From: Muribaculaceae bacterium
Lineage (GTDB): Bacteria; Bacteroidota; Bacteroidia; Bacteroidales; Muribaculaceae
Direction of reading: 5' to 3'
Assembly: GCA_902836725.1 (NCBI GenBank)
Contig: CADFRV010000094.1
Location: 1-9,178, forward strand
DNA length: 9,178 nt
Shown here: in pieces, positions 1-5,379 of the stretch
Numbering within the stretch: position 1 is the first letter of the stretch
Layout: each line of letters starts with the position of its first letter
The notes under the pieces: generated by a model
What the model saw: the letters and a program-made list of their open reading frames with translations, nothing else
Told to the model about the DNA's origin: nothing
Database searches by the model: none
Translations under genes and position numbers: made by a program

Positions 1-1036
1 TAGTGGGATATTCCACCGATGTGACGAATATATCGCCACGGCTTGCGAATGCCACTGATTTGCCGTCGGGAGATACCACGGCCTGGTTTGTGCTTACTCC
101 GATTTTCTCGGTTTTCGGTTCGTCATCGGCGAGCACCTCCACTTTTATTTTTTCGGGCTTACCCTTTCCGGGGAGCATGGTATATATCTCACCGTCGTAT
201 GTGAAGGCGAGGCGCCCGTCGGCCGCCGACGAGAGGAATCTTACAGGATGGACAGTAAAATTTGTCACCTGGCGCGCATCAGCCGGATTTCCGGCCGGAA
301 AGGCCCATACGTTAAATGTGCCCCCGTTGCGTTCGCTAAGGAAATATACTGTCTTGCCGTCGGGTGAAAGCACCGGGTTGCGGTCTTCCCCCGGGCGATC
401 GGTGATATTGGTGTGTTTGCCGGTGGCAGGGTCATACATCCATATGTCGCGTGTTACAGAGGAGGTATGATGCTTGCGCCATTCATCCTCAAAGCCTTTC
501 ACATCCTGGTAAAGCATCTTGCCGTCGGGTGTGAAAGCAGTCATCTGTGCCGGTGTGCCGAGCACCTGGCGGGTGCGCGTGCCGTCTGTGCTTACGGCAT
601 AAAGCTGCGTCATTCGTCCTGCCGGGAACATGGCCGATTTTGTCGGAGCCTGGATATTTGCCGAATAAAGCACCTCTTTCCCGTCGGGCGTAAATGACTC
701 GGGATATTCGGCGGCGGAATTTGAGGTGAGGCGTGTGGCCTGTCCGCCGTTGGCGTCCATTATGAATATGTCGGCATTGCCATGCCGGTCGGATGCGAAT
801 GCGATCTGTCGGCCGTCGGGGCTCCATACCGGTTTCTCCTCATATGAACTCTGTGTGGTGAGCCTGCGGGCCTCCCCGCCGGATACAGGCACTGTGTATA
901 TGTCTCCTTTATATGCGAAAACAATCCGTGAGCCGTCAGGCGAGATCTTCACGTCGCGCAGCCACAGGGCTTCCCCCGCGTTGGCCGAGACAGCCGCTGT
1001 GCCGAGCAGCAGTATTGGTATTAGCTTCTTCTTCAT
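1..1036 (-). CDS. Tricorn-like S41 family peptidase, N-terminal part (cut by window edge)
   Basis: Translating the minus strand from the ATG at 1036 gives 345 open codons that run off the window with no stop. Residues 1-20 (MKKKLIPILL then LGTAAVSANA) form a Sec signal peptide. The rest is a beta-propeller of PD40/WD40-like repeats. Clear SPDG or TPDG blades begin near residues 31, 71, 116, 169, 223 and 321, each followed by strands such as IAFASDRHGNADIFIMD and YFLSERNGGTFNVWAF. The segment WRKHHTSSVTRDIW near 186-199 is characteristic, as I recall, of Bacteroidales Tricorn homologues, which continue with a second propeller, a PDZ domain and an S41 serine peptidase domain (about 1,080 residues in all). 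Those parts lie outside the window, so catalytic residues cannot be checked. The likely role is periplasmic peptide degradation. A TolB- or DPP-IV-like propeller protein is the alternative. It starts 102 nt after the beta-barrel gene, and I see no convincing promoter in that gap. Confidence 0.85.
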   Translation of the reverse strand, partial: MKKKLIPILLLGTAAVSANAGEALWLRDVKISPDGSRIVFAYKGDIYTVPVSGGEARRLTTQSSYEEKPVWSPDGRQIAFASDRHGNADIFIMDANGGQATRLTSNSAAEYPESFTPDGKEVLYSANIQAPTKSAMFPAGRMTQLYAVSTDGTRTRQVLGTPAQMTAFTPDGKMLYQDVKGFEDEWRKHHTSSVTRDIWMYDPATGKHTNITDRPGEDRNPVLSPDGKTVYFLSERNGGTFNVWAFPAGNPADARQVTNFTVHPVRFLSSAADGRLAFTYDGEIYTMLPGKGKPEKIKVEVLADDEPKTEKIGVSTNQAVVSPDGKSVAFASRGDIFVTSVEYPT

Positions 1037-1138
1037 GTGATACAGAGAAGTTTATTTGTTATGAAAGGGATAATTACGAATGGAAGGTGGTAGGGGAGAC
1101 CTCTCCCCGAATGAAGCGACGGCTATGTCTCTTCGCGG

Positions 1139-1891
1139 TTATTTTATGCGGAACATATATCCGAGGGTGACGAGGATTGAGGATCCCCTTGATGCCGAGA
1201 AGTAATCTTTTTTGGCTGAAGGGAATATGTTGCCGAGACCATAATAGTAGCGTCCTTCGAGCATTACGGAGTGGCGGCGCTTTATTATGAATTCTATTCC
1301 GGCTCCGGCGGTTATACCGTAGTCGAACCGGTTCGAGATTTCCATTTTCATCTGTTCCAGATGGCGGTTGTCGTCAGGAAATCCCTCTACTTGCGACGGG
1401 TTGTGGTAATCGAAGTTGGAATTGATCTTGTCTGAGATCATATAGCCGATTTCGGGACCCAGATTGAAGAAAAATTTCACCACTCTCGATCCGAAAAAGA
1501 TGTGTGTGAGCACGGGCAGTTCCACATATGTGGTGCGGTGGGAATAATTCAGGCCGGTTCCTTCCAGATCTTCCGCCCATCCGCGCTGTTCCAGATTCAG
1601 CTCGGCCATAAGCCCTACATGGCGTTCTTCGGCATAACGGAATGCCACGCCGAACTGCATGCCCTGCAGCATCTTGTCTTTTATGGAGGGGAAAAATGAA
1701 ACTGAAGAGAACGATGCGCCGCCATGCACCCCCACATGCACGTGGGGCACGTAGTGTCTTTGTGCATTCATCTGGCAGACGCCGCATATCAGCATGACGA
1801 TTGCCGCCAGAAAGTGCCTGAGCGATAATCCAGCATGCTTTCCGTAGCATGCGGATGCGGCATGGAGATAACCCTCGTTTATTTTTTCCAT
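1139..1891 (-). CDS. Outer-membrane beta-barrel protein (PorT/OMP_b-brl_2-like)
   Basis: 250 residues. A long basic N-region (about 27 residues) precedes a hydrophobic core, LRHFLAAIVMLICGVCQMNAQ, with probable cleavage after NAQ near residue 44. The mature part has the alternating pattern of a small transmembrane beta-barrel: VHVGVHGGASFSS opening, GMQFGVAFRY, GLMAELNLEQRGW, YVELPVLTHIFF, FFFNLGPEIGYMI, YGITAGAGIEF, and a last strand ILVTLGYMFRIK ending in the usual near-terminal aromatic/basic pattern. This layout matches the outer-membrane beta-barrel family often labelled PorT family in Bacteroidota. That label does not by itself mean a role in type IX secretion. The start codon lies inside the end of the LysM gene (13-nt overlap, 1879-1891), so the two are probably translationally coupled and expressed from the promoter near 3850-3880. 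The barrel may act with the LysM protein in the envelope; that is inference. Confidence 0.85.
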   Translation of the reverse strand: MEKINEGYLHAASACYGKHAGLSLRHFLAAIVMLICGVCQMNAQRHYVPHVHVGVHGGASFSSVSFFPSIKDKMLQGMQFGVAFRYAEERHVGLMAELNLEQRGWAEDLEGTGLNYSHRTTYVELPVLTHIFFGSRVVKFFFNLGPEIGYMISDKINSNFDYHNPSQVEGFPDDNRHLEQMKMEISNRFDYGITAGAGIEFIIKRRHSVMLEGRYYYGLGNIFPSAKKDYFSASRGSSILVTLGYMFRIK

Positions 1892-2499
1892 TCCACGGTT
1901 CCTCCGGGAAGATAATTTATGAAATAAAGCGCCTCGTTGACGAGACCTCCGTTTGAGGTGGTTTCACCGGTGACTTCGTCGCTCTGTGTGGCACCGCTCC
2001 ATCCGAGACGCCAATAGCTCTGCACTCCGTCGAATTCGGGAGGGAAGACACCTGTTTCCTCTTTTTCCCGCAGTCCTTTTACGATAAAAGTGGCTATGTC
2101 ATAGCCCAATATCCCCTGTGTAGGCACTGCCTCGAACATCTCTGATCCGTAAATTTCCTTGTAACGGTTTTTCAGACGGCGTGTGTCCGCGTCTGTGTCG
2201 CATGCCATGAATCGGGAATATATCGTGGCGTTCAGGTTGCAGATATCGTCGAAGCTGTCACCGCGGAAAGTGATCCATTCCGGATAGCCGAAGATAGTAA
2301 CGCGGCTCGGATCGGCGGCATTGTCATGGAGGTATTTGATGGCTTCGATGAATTTGGCGAACTCATTTTTCGAGCCTGATGCCGGAATGAACACAACTGG
2401 TGTCTCGGTAGGATCTATGCCTGTCAGATCGCTGTCGGTAAGCGAAGTGGCGAATGTTACCTCGCGGAAGTCGCGCCCTTCGGTCTCGAGACGTTTTTT
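1879..2499 (-). CDS. C-terminal part of LysM/periplasmic-binding-like protein, in the -1 frame
   Basis: This is the 3' continuation of the gene that starts at 3782, displaced by one base. From AAA at 2499-2497 the frame is open for 206 codons to TAA at 1879, beginning KKRLETEGRDFREVTFATSL and continuing VVFIPASGSKNEFAKFIEA, TIFGYPEWITFRGD and QGILGYDIATFIVKGL. These are what the second half of a type-1 periplasmic-binding-like domain should look like, so it completes the domain begun in the other frame. Joined at the A6 run, the two parts give 634 residues. In this frame a TAA lies just upstream (in GGATAAGGA), so the crossing must happen between about 2514 and 2457. There is no ATG to support independent translation. 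The first usable start is a GTG at 2394, in mid-domain, and a good SD-like AAGGAGG sits 7 nt before an ATC codon at 2504-2502, which is not a normal start. Confidence is high that this is coding sequence and low on how it is expressed. Confidence 0.75.
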   Translation of the reverse strand, partial: KKRLETEGRDFREVTFATSLTDSDLTGIDPTETPVVFIPASGSKNEFAKFIEAIKYLHDNAADPSRVTIFGYPEWITFRGDSFDDICNLNATIYSRFMACDTDADTRRLKNRYKEIYGSEMFEAVPTQGILGYDIATFIVKGLREKEETGVFPPEFDGVQSYWRLGWSGATQSDEVTGETTSNGGLVNEALYFINYLPGGTVEWKK

Positions 2500-3782
2500 G
2501 ATGTGAAAGCCTCCTTATCCGCCATCCCCTCTGTACGATGCAGGAATACGGGCAGTGTGCCGGCATATTTCTCAAGGAACATGTCGATCGCCTTTTCATA
2601 CATCGCGTCATGCGGGATGTTGGTCTGTATCAGGTTGCGGTGGTCGCGATAACTGTCATCCTTTACTGCGAAGATGTTGAGGACCGGCACCTCCTCATCC
2701 ACGTTTTCCACTATGGCTGCAAGCTGCTCGGTGTTGTCAGGGGCCACTACGAGATCCATCTCCTGCATAACAGGACGTCGCAGAATGGACTGCACGGTGT
2801 CAAGGCTGGCGGCCGTGTCGAAGAAATGGAATTTTATATGTGCCCCCTCATCTTCAAGCATGTCGTCGGCGCCCATGAGCATCCCTTTGAAAAACTCGGT
2901 ATAGAGTTGTGTGGTGCGGCTGAGGGCGCTCTCCTCAAGCATGAACGGAAGCATCACTGCCACATTGAGGGTATCGGCCTCATGTATGGCCATCTCTGTG
3001 GGGACGAAGCCGGTCTCTTCGTTCTCTTCTGCAAATTCCGGCTCAACCGCAGGAGTGTCATATGTTGTGGCCGGGGTGGTGTGGTCCGCGGTGTCTGTAG
3101 CGGGGACAGTGATTACCTGCCCTGTTTTGTATTTCAGCGGGTCAAGCGACGGATTCGCCTCAAGAATAGATTCAAGAGGCACGTTATATGCATTCGCTAT
3201 CCCGAAAAGTGTTTCCCCTTTCTGGATGGTATGGTGCACTTTACCGTCTGCACCGGGTGACACGGTGTGTATGGCGGGGGGATTGTTTTCTGTATTGTCG
3301 GCCTGTTGACCGTCGGCGGTGATACGCAGTGACATGCCCACACGTAGGCCATCTTTTGCTGACGGGTTGAGTTGTGCCAGATAATCTGGCGACATCCCGT
3401 ATTTCCTGGCTATGCCATACAGTGTCTCACCTTTTTTCACTACATGCTCGGTCACTCCTGCCGCATGGGCGTATACGGCGGGACGGTTGCCCGGTTCCGG
3501 GTCTGTGAAATCCTTTACCGGGAAGAAGAGGCGCATGCGTGGCTTGATACCGTCGGCTGCTGATGGATTGTATTGCACCAACTGGTCTCTGGTAATTCCG
3601 AGTTTCAGGGCCACCTGATAGATGGACTCTTTCGGAAGCACGTCATAATAATAGCATTTCTCTCCTTTTACAGTAATGAACGGCAGATCCGTAACGGCGG
3701 CGTCCGCCTGAGGGGCCATGCAGCAAACGGCTGCTCCCAGCGTGAGAGCAAGCATGGCTTTATTTAGTGATCGTAATTTCAT
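2457..3782 (-). CDS. LysM x3 plus periplasmic-binding-like envelope protein, N-terminal frame (gene continues to 1879 after a frameshift)
   Basis: 441 residues in this frame. Residues 1-28 (core MLALTLGAAVCCMAPQADA) are a signal peptide. LysM domains lie at about 43-89 (variant, PKESIYQVALKLGITRDQL), 112-154 (KKGETLYGIARKYG) and 182-227 (QKGETLFGIANAYN); such domains bind peptidoglycan glycan strands. An acidic, Pro/Thr-rich linker at 228-268 leads to a type-1 periplasmic-binding-protein-like domain starting near 271 (TLNVAVMLPFMLEE). That fold breaks off at residue 428. The last 13 residues (KNVSRPKGATSAR) look unrelated to the domain, and the expected sequence resumes in the -1 frame. The full gene is therefore 3782-1879 with one frame change near 2495. 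Bacteroidales commonly pair such a LysM/binding-domain protein with a beta-barrel gene directly downstream, as here. The likely place is the periplasm, attached to the cell wall. The ligand is unknown, and LpoA of Proteobacteria is only a loose structural analogy. Confidence 0.85.
   Translation of the reverse strand: MKLRSLNKAMLALTLGAAVCCMAPQADAAVTDLPFITVKGEKCYYYDVLPKESIYQVALKLGITRDQLVQYNPSAADGIKPRMRLFFPVKDFTDPEPGNRPAVYAHAAGVTEHVVKKGETLYGIARKYGMSPDYLAQLNPSAKDGLRVGMSLRITADGQQADNTENNPPAIHTVSPGADGKVHHTIQKGETLFGIANAYNVPLESILEANPSLDPLKYKTGQVITVPATDTADHTTPATTYDTPAVEPEFAEENEETGFVPTEMAIHEADTLNVAVMLPFMLEESALSRTTQLYTEFFKGMLMGADDMLEDEGAHIKFHFFDTAASLDTVQSILRRPVMQEMDLVVAPDNTEQLAAIVENVDEEVPVLNIFAVKDDSYRDHRNLIQTNIPHDAMYEKAIDMFLEKYAGTLPVFLHRTEGMADKEAFTSKNVSRPKGATSAR
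2493..2516 (-). other. A AAA AAC slippery heptamer with upstream AAGGAGG at the frame change
   Basis: On the minus strand, AAGGAGG (2516-2510) is followed by exactly 10 nt and then AAAAAAC (2499-2493). In the incoming frame the codons are TCA AAA AAC, so the heptamer is phased as X XXY YYZ. A -1 slip gives AAA AAA CGT and enters the frame that encodes the rest of the domain. The zero frame stops at TAA 2459-2457, 12 codons after the first slippery codon. Downstream sequence holds a perfect 10-nt palindrome (2483-2492) and a possible weak stem spanning about 2459-2492. The same phasing equally fits loss of one A from an A7 run. See the finding for the alternatives. Confidence 0.5.
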
Positions 3783-3849
3783 TCAGTTGGAAATTAGATG
3801 TTTAGTCAATCGGGTGTGATCCTGTTGTAACTTTTACCCCAATTTCATG

Positions 3850-3880
3850 CAAAGTTAATATCTTTCTGCCGAATAAACAA
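3850..3880 (-). promoter_or_regulatory. Bacteroidota-type promoter for the LysM / beta-barrel operon
   Basis: The minus strand shows TTG (3880-3878), 20 nt, then TAACTTTG (3857-3850), a full match to the Bacteroidota housekeeping consensus TTG-N19-21-TAnnTTTG. The predicted transcript starts around 3842-3844, leaving a leader of about 60 nt before the ATG at 3782. No SD-like sequence precedes that ATG, which is normal for this phylum. Confidence 0.7.
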
Positions 3881-3893
3881 TTACTAAACTTAT

Positions 3894-3914
3894 AAAGCCT
3901 GTAGCTGAGGCTTT
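3894..3914. terminator. Possible bidirectional hairpin between the peroxiredoxin and LysM genes
   Basis: AAAGCCT (3894-3900), a 7-nt loop, then AGGCTTT (3908-3914) form a perfect 7-bp stem. On the plus strand it runs into a T5 tract (3912-3916), but no plus-strand gene needs a terminator here. On the minus strand the trailing sequence is only TTTATAA. It may serve as a second stop for transcripts of the peroxiredoxin gene. It ends 14 nt upstream of the -33 element of the LysM promoter, so a regulatory role is also possible. Confidence 0.35.
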
Positions 3915-3939
3915 TTGATATGGGTGTGAGGCATCCCGG

Positions 3940-3992
3940 ATATGAAAATCCCCGTCCACAAGCCGAAACAGGCGTTATGTGGAAGCGGGGAT
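3940..3992 (-). terminator. Intrinsic terminator after the peroxiredoxin gene
   Basis: ATCCCCG (3948-3954) pairs with CGGGGAT (3986-3992), and CCACA (3956-3960) pairs with TGTGG (3978-3982), with small internal loops and a short GCC/GGC top. On the minus strand the stem is followed at once by TTTTC. It begins about 25 nt after the stop codon of the peroxiredoxin gene, the expected position for a Rho-independent terminator. Confidence 0.7.
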
Positions 3993-4016
3993 AAACAGAA
4001 AGCAGTATATCAGTGT

Positions 4017-4478
4017 TCACTTTGTGCCGCCGATCACCTCAAGCAGTTGCGAGGCGGCGTCTTTTGTGTTTACTTTCCTGATGATATGTGTGATTATGTG
4101 GTTGGCATCGGTAATGAATGTGGTGCGCACGGTTCCCATATATTCCTTGCCGGCCATTTTCTTTTTCTGCCATACGCCGAATGCCTGGTTGACAGTGGTG
4201 TCTTCGTCGCTGAGGAGTATGAATGGCAATTCATATTTTGCGGCGAAACGCTGGTGGCTTGCCGTGCTGTCCTTGCTGATACCTATTACCGCAAAACCTT
4301 TGCCGGTCAGCTGTTCATAGCCGTCGCGTATGGAGCATGCCTCGGCTGTGCACCCTGAGGTATTGTCTTTGGGATAGAAATAGATAATCAGCGGTTTGCC
4401 TGCGAATTCGTCAGCCATCACACGTTTCCCCTCGGCATCCATCCCGAGATATTCAGGTATTTTTTCTCCGATTTCCAT
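4017..4478 (-). CDS. bcp: Thioredoxin-dependent peroxiredoxin, BCP/PrxQ type
   Basis: 153 residues, the usual length for a bacterial BCP/PrxQ peroxiredoxin. The thioredoxin-fold core PLIIYFYPKDNTSGCTAEAC contains the peroxidatic Cys43 in the family motif and Cys48, five residues later, in the position of the PrxQ resolving cysteine. Arg118 in GTVRTTFI matches the conserved active-site arginine. The enzyme reduces H2O2 and organic hydroperoxides and is recycled by thioredoxin. There is no signal peptide, so it is cytosolic. The gene begins only 28 nt after the T tract of the tRNA-Leu terminator, and I find no promoter in that interval. It may therefore depend on read-through from the tRNA promoter or on a non-consensus promoter. 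A terminator hairpin follows at 3940-3992. Assignment to the family is secure. Confidence 0.95.
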   Translation of the reverse strand: MEIGEKIPEYLGMDAEGKRVMADEFAGKPLIIYFYPKDNTSGCTAEACSIRDGYEQLTGKGFAVIGISKDSTASHQRFAAKYELPFILLSDEDTTVNQAFGVWQKKKMAGKEYMGTVRTTFITDANHIITHIIRKVNTKDAASQLLEVIGGTK

Positions 4479-4506
4479 TTGAAAGTGTTTTTTTGTTGCT
4501 TTTTAT

Positions 4507-4547
4507 AAAAAAATAACCGCTTAACACTCTGTGAGTTGTAAGCGGTT
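4507..4547 (-). terminator. Intrinsic terminator of tRNA-Leu
   Basis: A perfect 9-bp stem, AACCGCTTA (4515-4523) with TAAGCGGTT (4539-4547), encloses a 15-nt loop. On the minus strand it is followed by A and then a T7 run (4513-4507). It starts 5 nt past the discriminator base of the tRNA, so it should both end the tRNA transcript and mark its 3' end for processing. Confidence 0.85.
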
Positions 4548-4552
4548 GTCTG

Positions 4553-4634
4553 TGCGCAGGGGGGGACTCGAACCCCCACGACCGAAGTCACCAGATCCTA
4601 AGTCTGGCGCGGCTACCAATTACGCCACTTGCGC
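4553..4634 (-). tRNA. tRNA-Leu (anticodon UAG)
   Basis: 82 nt that fold as a class II tRNA: acceptor GCGCAAG with CCTGCGC, D arm with GGTA, anticodon stem CCAGA/TCTGG around loop CTTAGGA (anticodon TAG, reading CUA and other CUN leucine codons), long variable arm GAC-TTCG-GTC, and T stem GGGGG/CCCCC around TTCGAGT. The discriminator is A, as needed for leucyl-tRNA synthetase. CCA is not encoded and must be added. The acceptor stem has one A6-C67 mismatch. It is transcribed from its own predicted promoter and followed by a strong terminator. Confidence 0.95.
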
Positions 4635-4665
4635 GGTATGCGTTGCCTTTAATCTTTAATCGCTG

Positions 4666-4673
4666 CAAAGGTA
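4666..4673 (-). promoter_or_regulatory. -7 promoter element for tRNA-Leu
   Basis: TACCTTTG on the minus strand matches the Bacteroidota -7 consensus TAnnTTTG and lies 31 nt before the first base of the mature tRNA. No TTG sits at the expected 19-21 nt further upstream, where the sequence is A/T-rich. This is common at strong stable-RNA promoters of the group, so only the -7 element is claimed. Confidence 0.6.
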
Positions 4674-4743
4674 CGAAAATTTTTTGAAATAAAAGATGCA
4701 ATTGTGAAAAAGCGCGGTCAAACAGCTGTTCTTGTCCTCATGT

Positions 4744-5088
4744 TTAGCCGGGAAACGCATTGCGCAGTTTTTCCATGAAAGATTGTTTTAGCTCGCGCAG
4801 ATGCACATGTAGTGAGCCGTCTTCCTTTGACAGGAACAGGATAGAGGAGTGCAGTACTATTGCAATTGCTTCCTCAAATTCCAGAATGGCATGGATATGG
4901 TTGACTGGTATCCTGTAAAATGGGGAGGATGGATCGATACTTCCGATTACGATATCGTTGCCATCGACCTCTATCATGGTTTCTTCCGGCAGTTTTTCAA
5001 AAAGCAGGGGGATATTGAGCTCGTCGGGAGAGGCGGGCCGTTTACCGCATTTTTTGTATATGGCGTCTATTACTTTCTTTTGAATCAT
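4744..5088 (-). CDS. Hypothetical protein, 114 residues
   Basis: I do not recognise a family. The protein has no signal peptide and no transmembrane segment, so it should be cytosolic. It starts MIQKKVIDAIYKKCGKRP, a basic N-terminal helix. An acidic middle follows (LLFEKLPEETMIEVDGNDIVIGSIDPSSPF), then IPVNHIHAILEFEEAIAIVLHSSILFLSK, which looks like beta strands, and a C-terminal helix near HLRELKQSFMEKLRNAFPG. There are two histidine patches (HIH near 84-86 and HVH near 99-101) but no recognised catalytic motif. It has its own predicted promoter near 5205-5212 and about 110 nt of leader. It stands alone between the decarboxylase operon and tRNA-Leu. Its reality is supported by normal composition, an ATG start, a good promoter and the lack of a better reading frame in this interval; the function is unknown. 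Confidence 0.7.
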   Translation of the reverse strand: MIQKKVIDAIYKKCGKRPASPDELNIPLLFEKLPEETMIEVDGNDIVIGSIDPSSPFYRIPVNHIHAILEFEEAIAIVLHSSILFLSKEDGSLHVHLRELKQSFMEKLRNAFPG

Positions 5089-5186
5089 GTTGTTCTTACT
5101 TTTGGTAAGTGACGAATTAGGTTAAAAAAGTCATCCGCGGGGGCACTGTCGTATAATCTCTCCGGACGCGCTATATTTAAAACAAT

Positions 5187-5201
5187 CAATTCCGCGAATT
5201 G
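5187..5201. promoter_or_regulatory. Inverted repeat at the predicted start site of the hypothetical gene
   Basis: CAATTC-CGC-GAATTG is a perfect 6-bp inverted repeat with a 3-nt centre. It lies 3 nt downstream of the TACTTTTG element on the minus strand, so the predicted transcription start falls inside it. It could be an operator, or a hairpin at the 5' end of the message. There is no direct evidence for either. Confidence 0.35.
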
Positions 5202-5204
5202 TTG

Positions 5205-5212
5205 CAAAAGTA
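5205..5212 (-). promoter_or_regulatory. -7 promoter element for the hypothetical gene
   Basis: TACTTTTG on the minus strand fits TAnnTTTG. At the -33 position there is only a TTTT run about 19 nt upstream rather than TTG. The surrounding DNA is A/T-rich, as is usual for Bacteroidota promoters. The start codon is at 5088, giving a long leader of about 110 nt. Confidence 0.5.
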
Positions 5213-5280
5213 GCAAAAATATTTCAATTGTAAAAGCTGTATTGTATTAGGTGCGTAGGGGATGCCGGGAGAGAGTGTGC

Positions 5281-5339
5281 CATTATACACCGCACCCGGC
5301 GATGATATGTGATCATCTCGCCGGGTGCGGTGTATAATG
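5281..5339. terminator. Very long hairpin after the decarboxylase operon
   Basis: A perfect 20-bp stem (5281-5300 with 5320-5339), extended by GATGAT/ATCATC (5301-5306 with 5312-5317) across a 2-nt bulge around loop ATGTG, gives about 26 bp. It begins 40 nt after the stop codon of the beta subunit, the position of an operon terminator or of a 3' stabilising structure. Neither strand carries a T tract after the stem, so a canonical Rho-independent mechanism is not obvious. Confidence 0.6.
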
Positions 5340-5379
5340 TGGTCTGTAAGAATGTATATGCTCTGTTATATATCGTTTA

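Noticed and set aside
1093..1108. GGGGAG-ACCT-CTCCCC hairpin between the beta-barrel and Tricorn-like genes
   Set aside because: It is a 6-bp stem with a 4-nt loop and no T tract on the minus strand. It could be a weak stop or chance, which is not enough to annotate as a terminator.
2483..2492. Perfect palindrome GTCTCGAGAC immediately after the slippery heptamer, considered as a frameshift-stimulating hairpin
   Set aside because: A 10-nt palindrome with no loop cannot form a stable RNA hairpin. The alternative stem over 2459-2492 begins too close to the heptamer and has a large internal loop, so it is mentioned only as weak support.
2502..2516. Internal translation restart at ATC (2504-2502) behind AAGGAGG, giving a separate C-terminal protein
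   Set aside because: ATC is a very rare start codon, the restart would lie in mid-domain, and SD sequences are thought to be little used in this phylum.
3802..4020. A minus-strand frame of 72 codons between the LysM and peroxiredoxin genes
   Set aside because: It overlaps the terminator, the second hairpin and the LysM promoter, has no family likeness or good composition, and runs through what is better explained as regulatory DNA.
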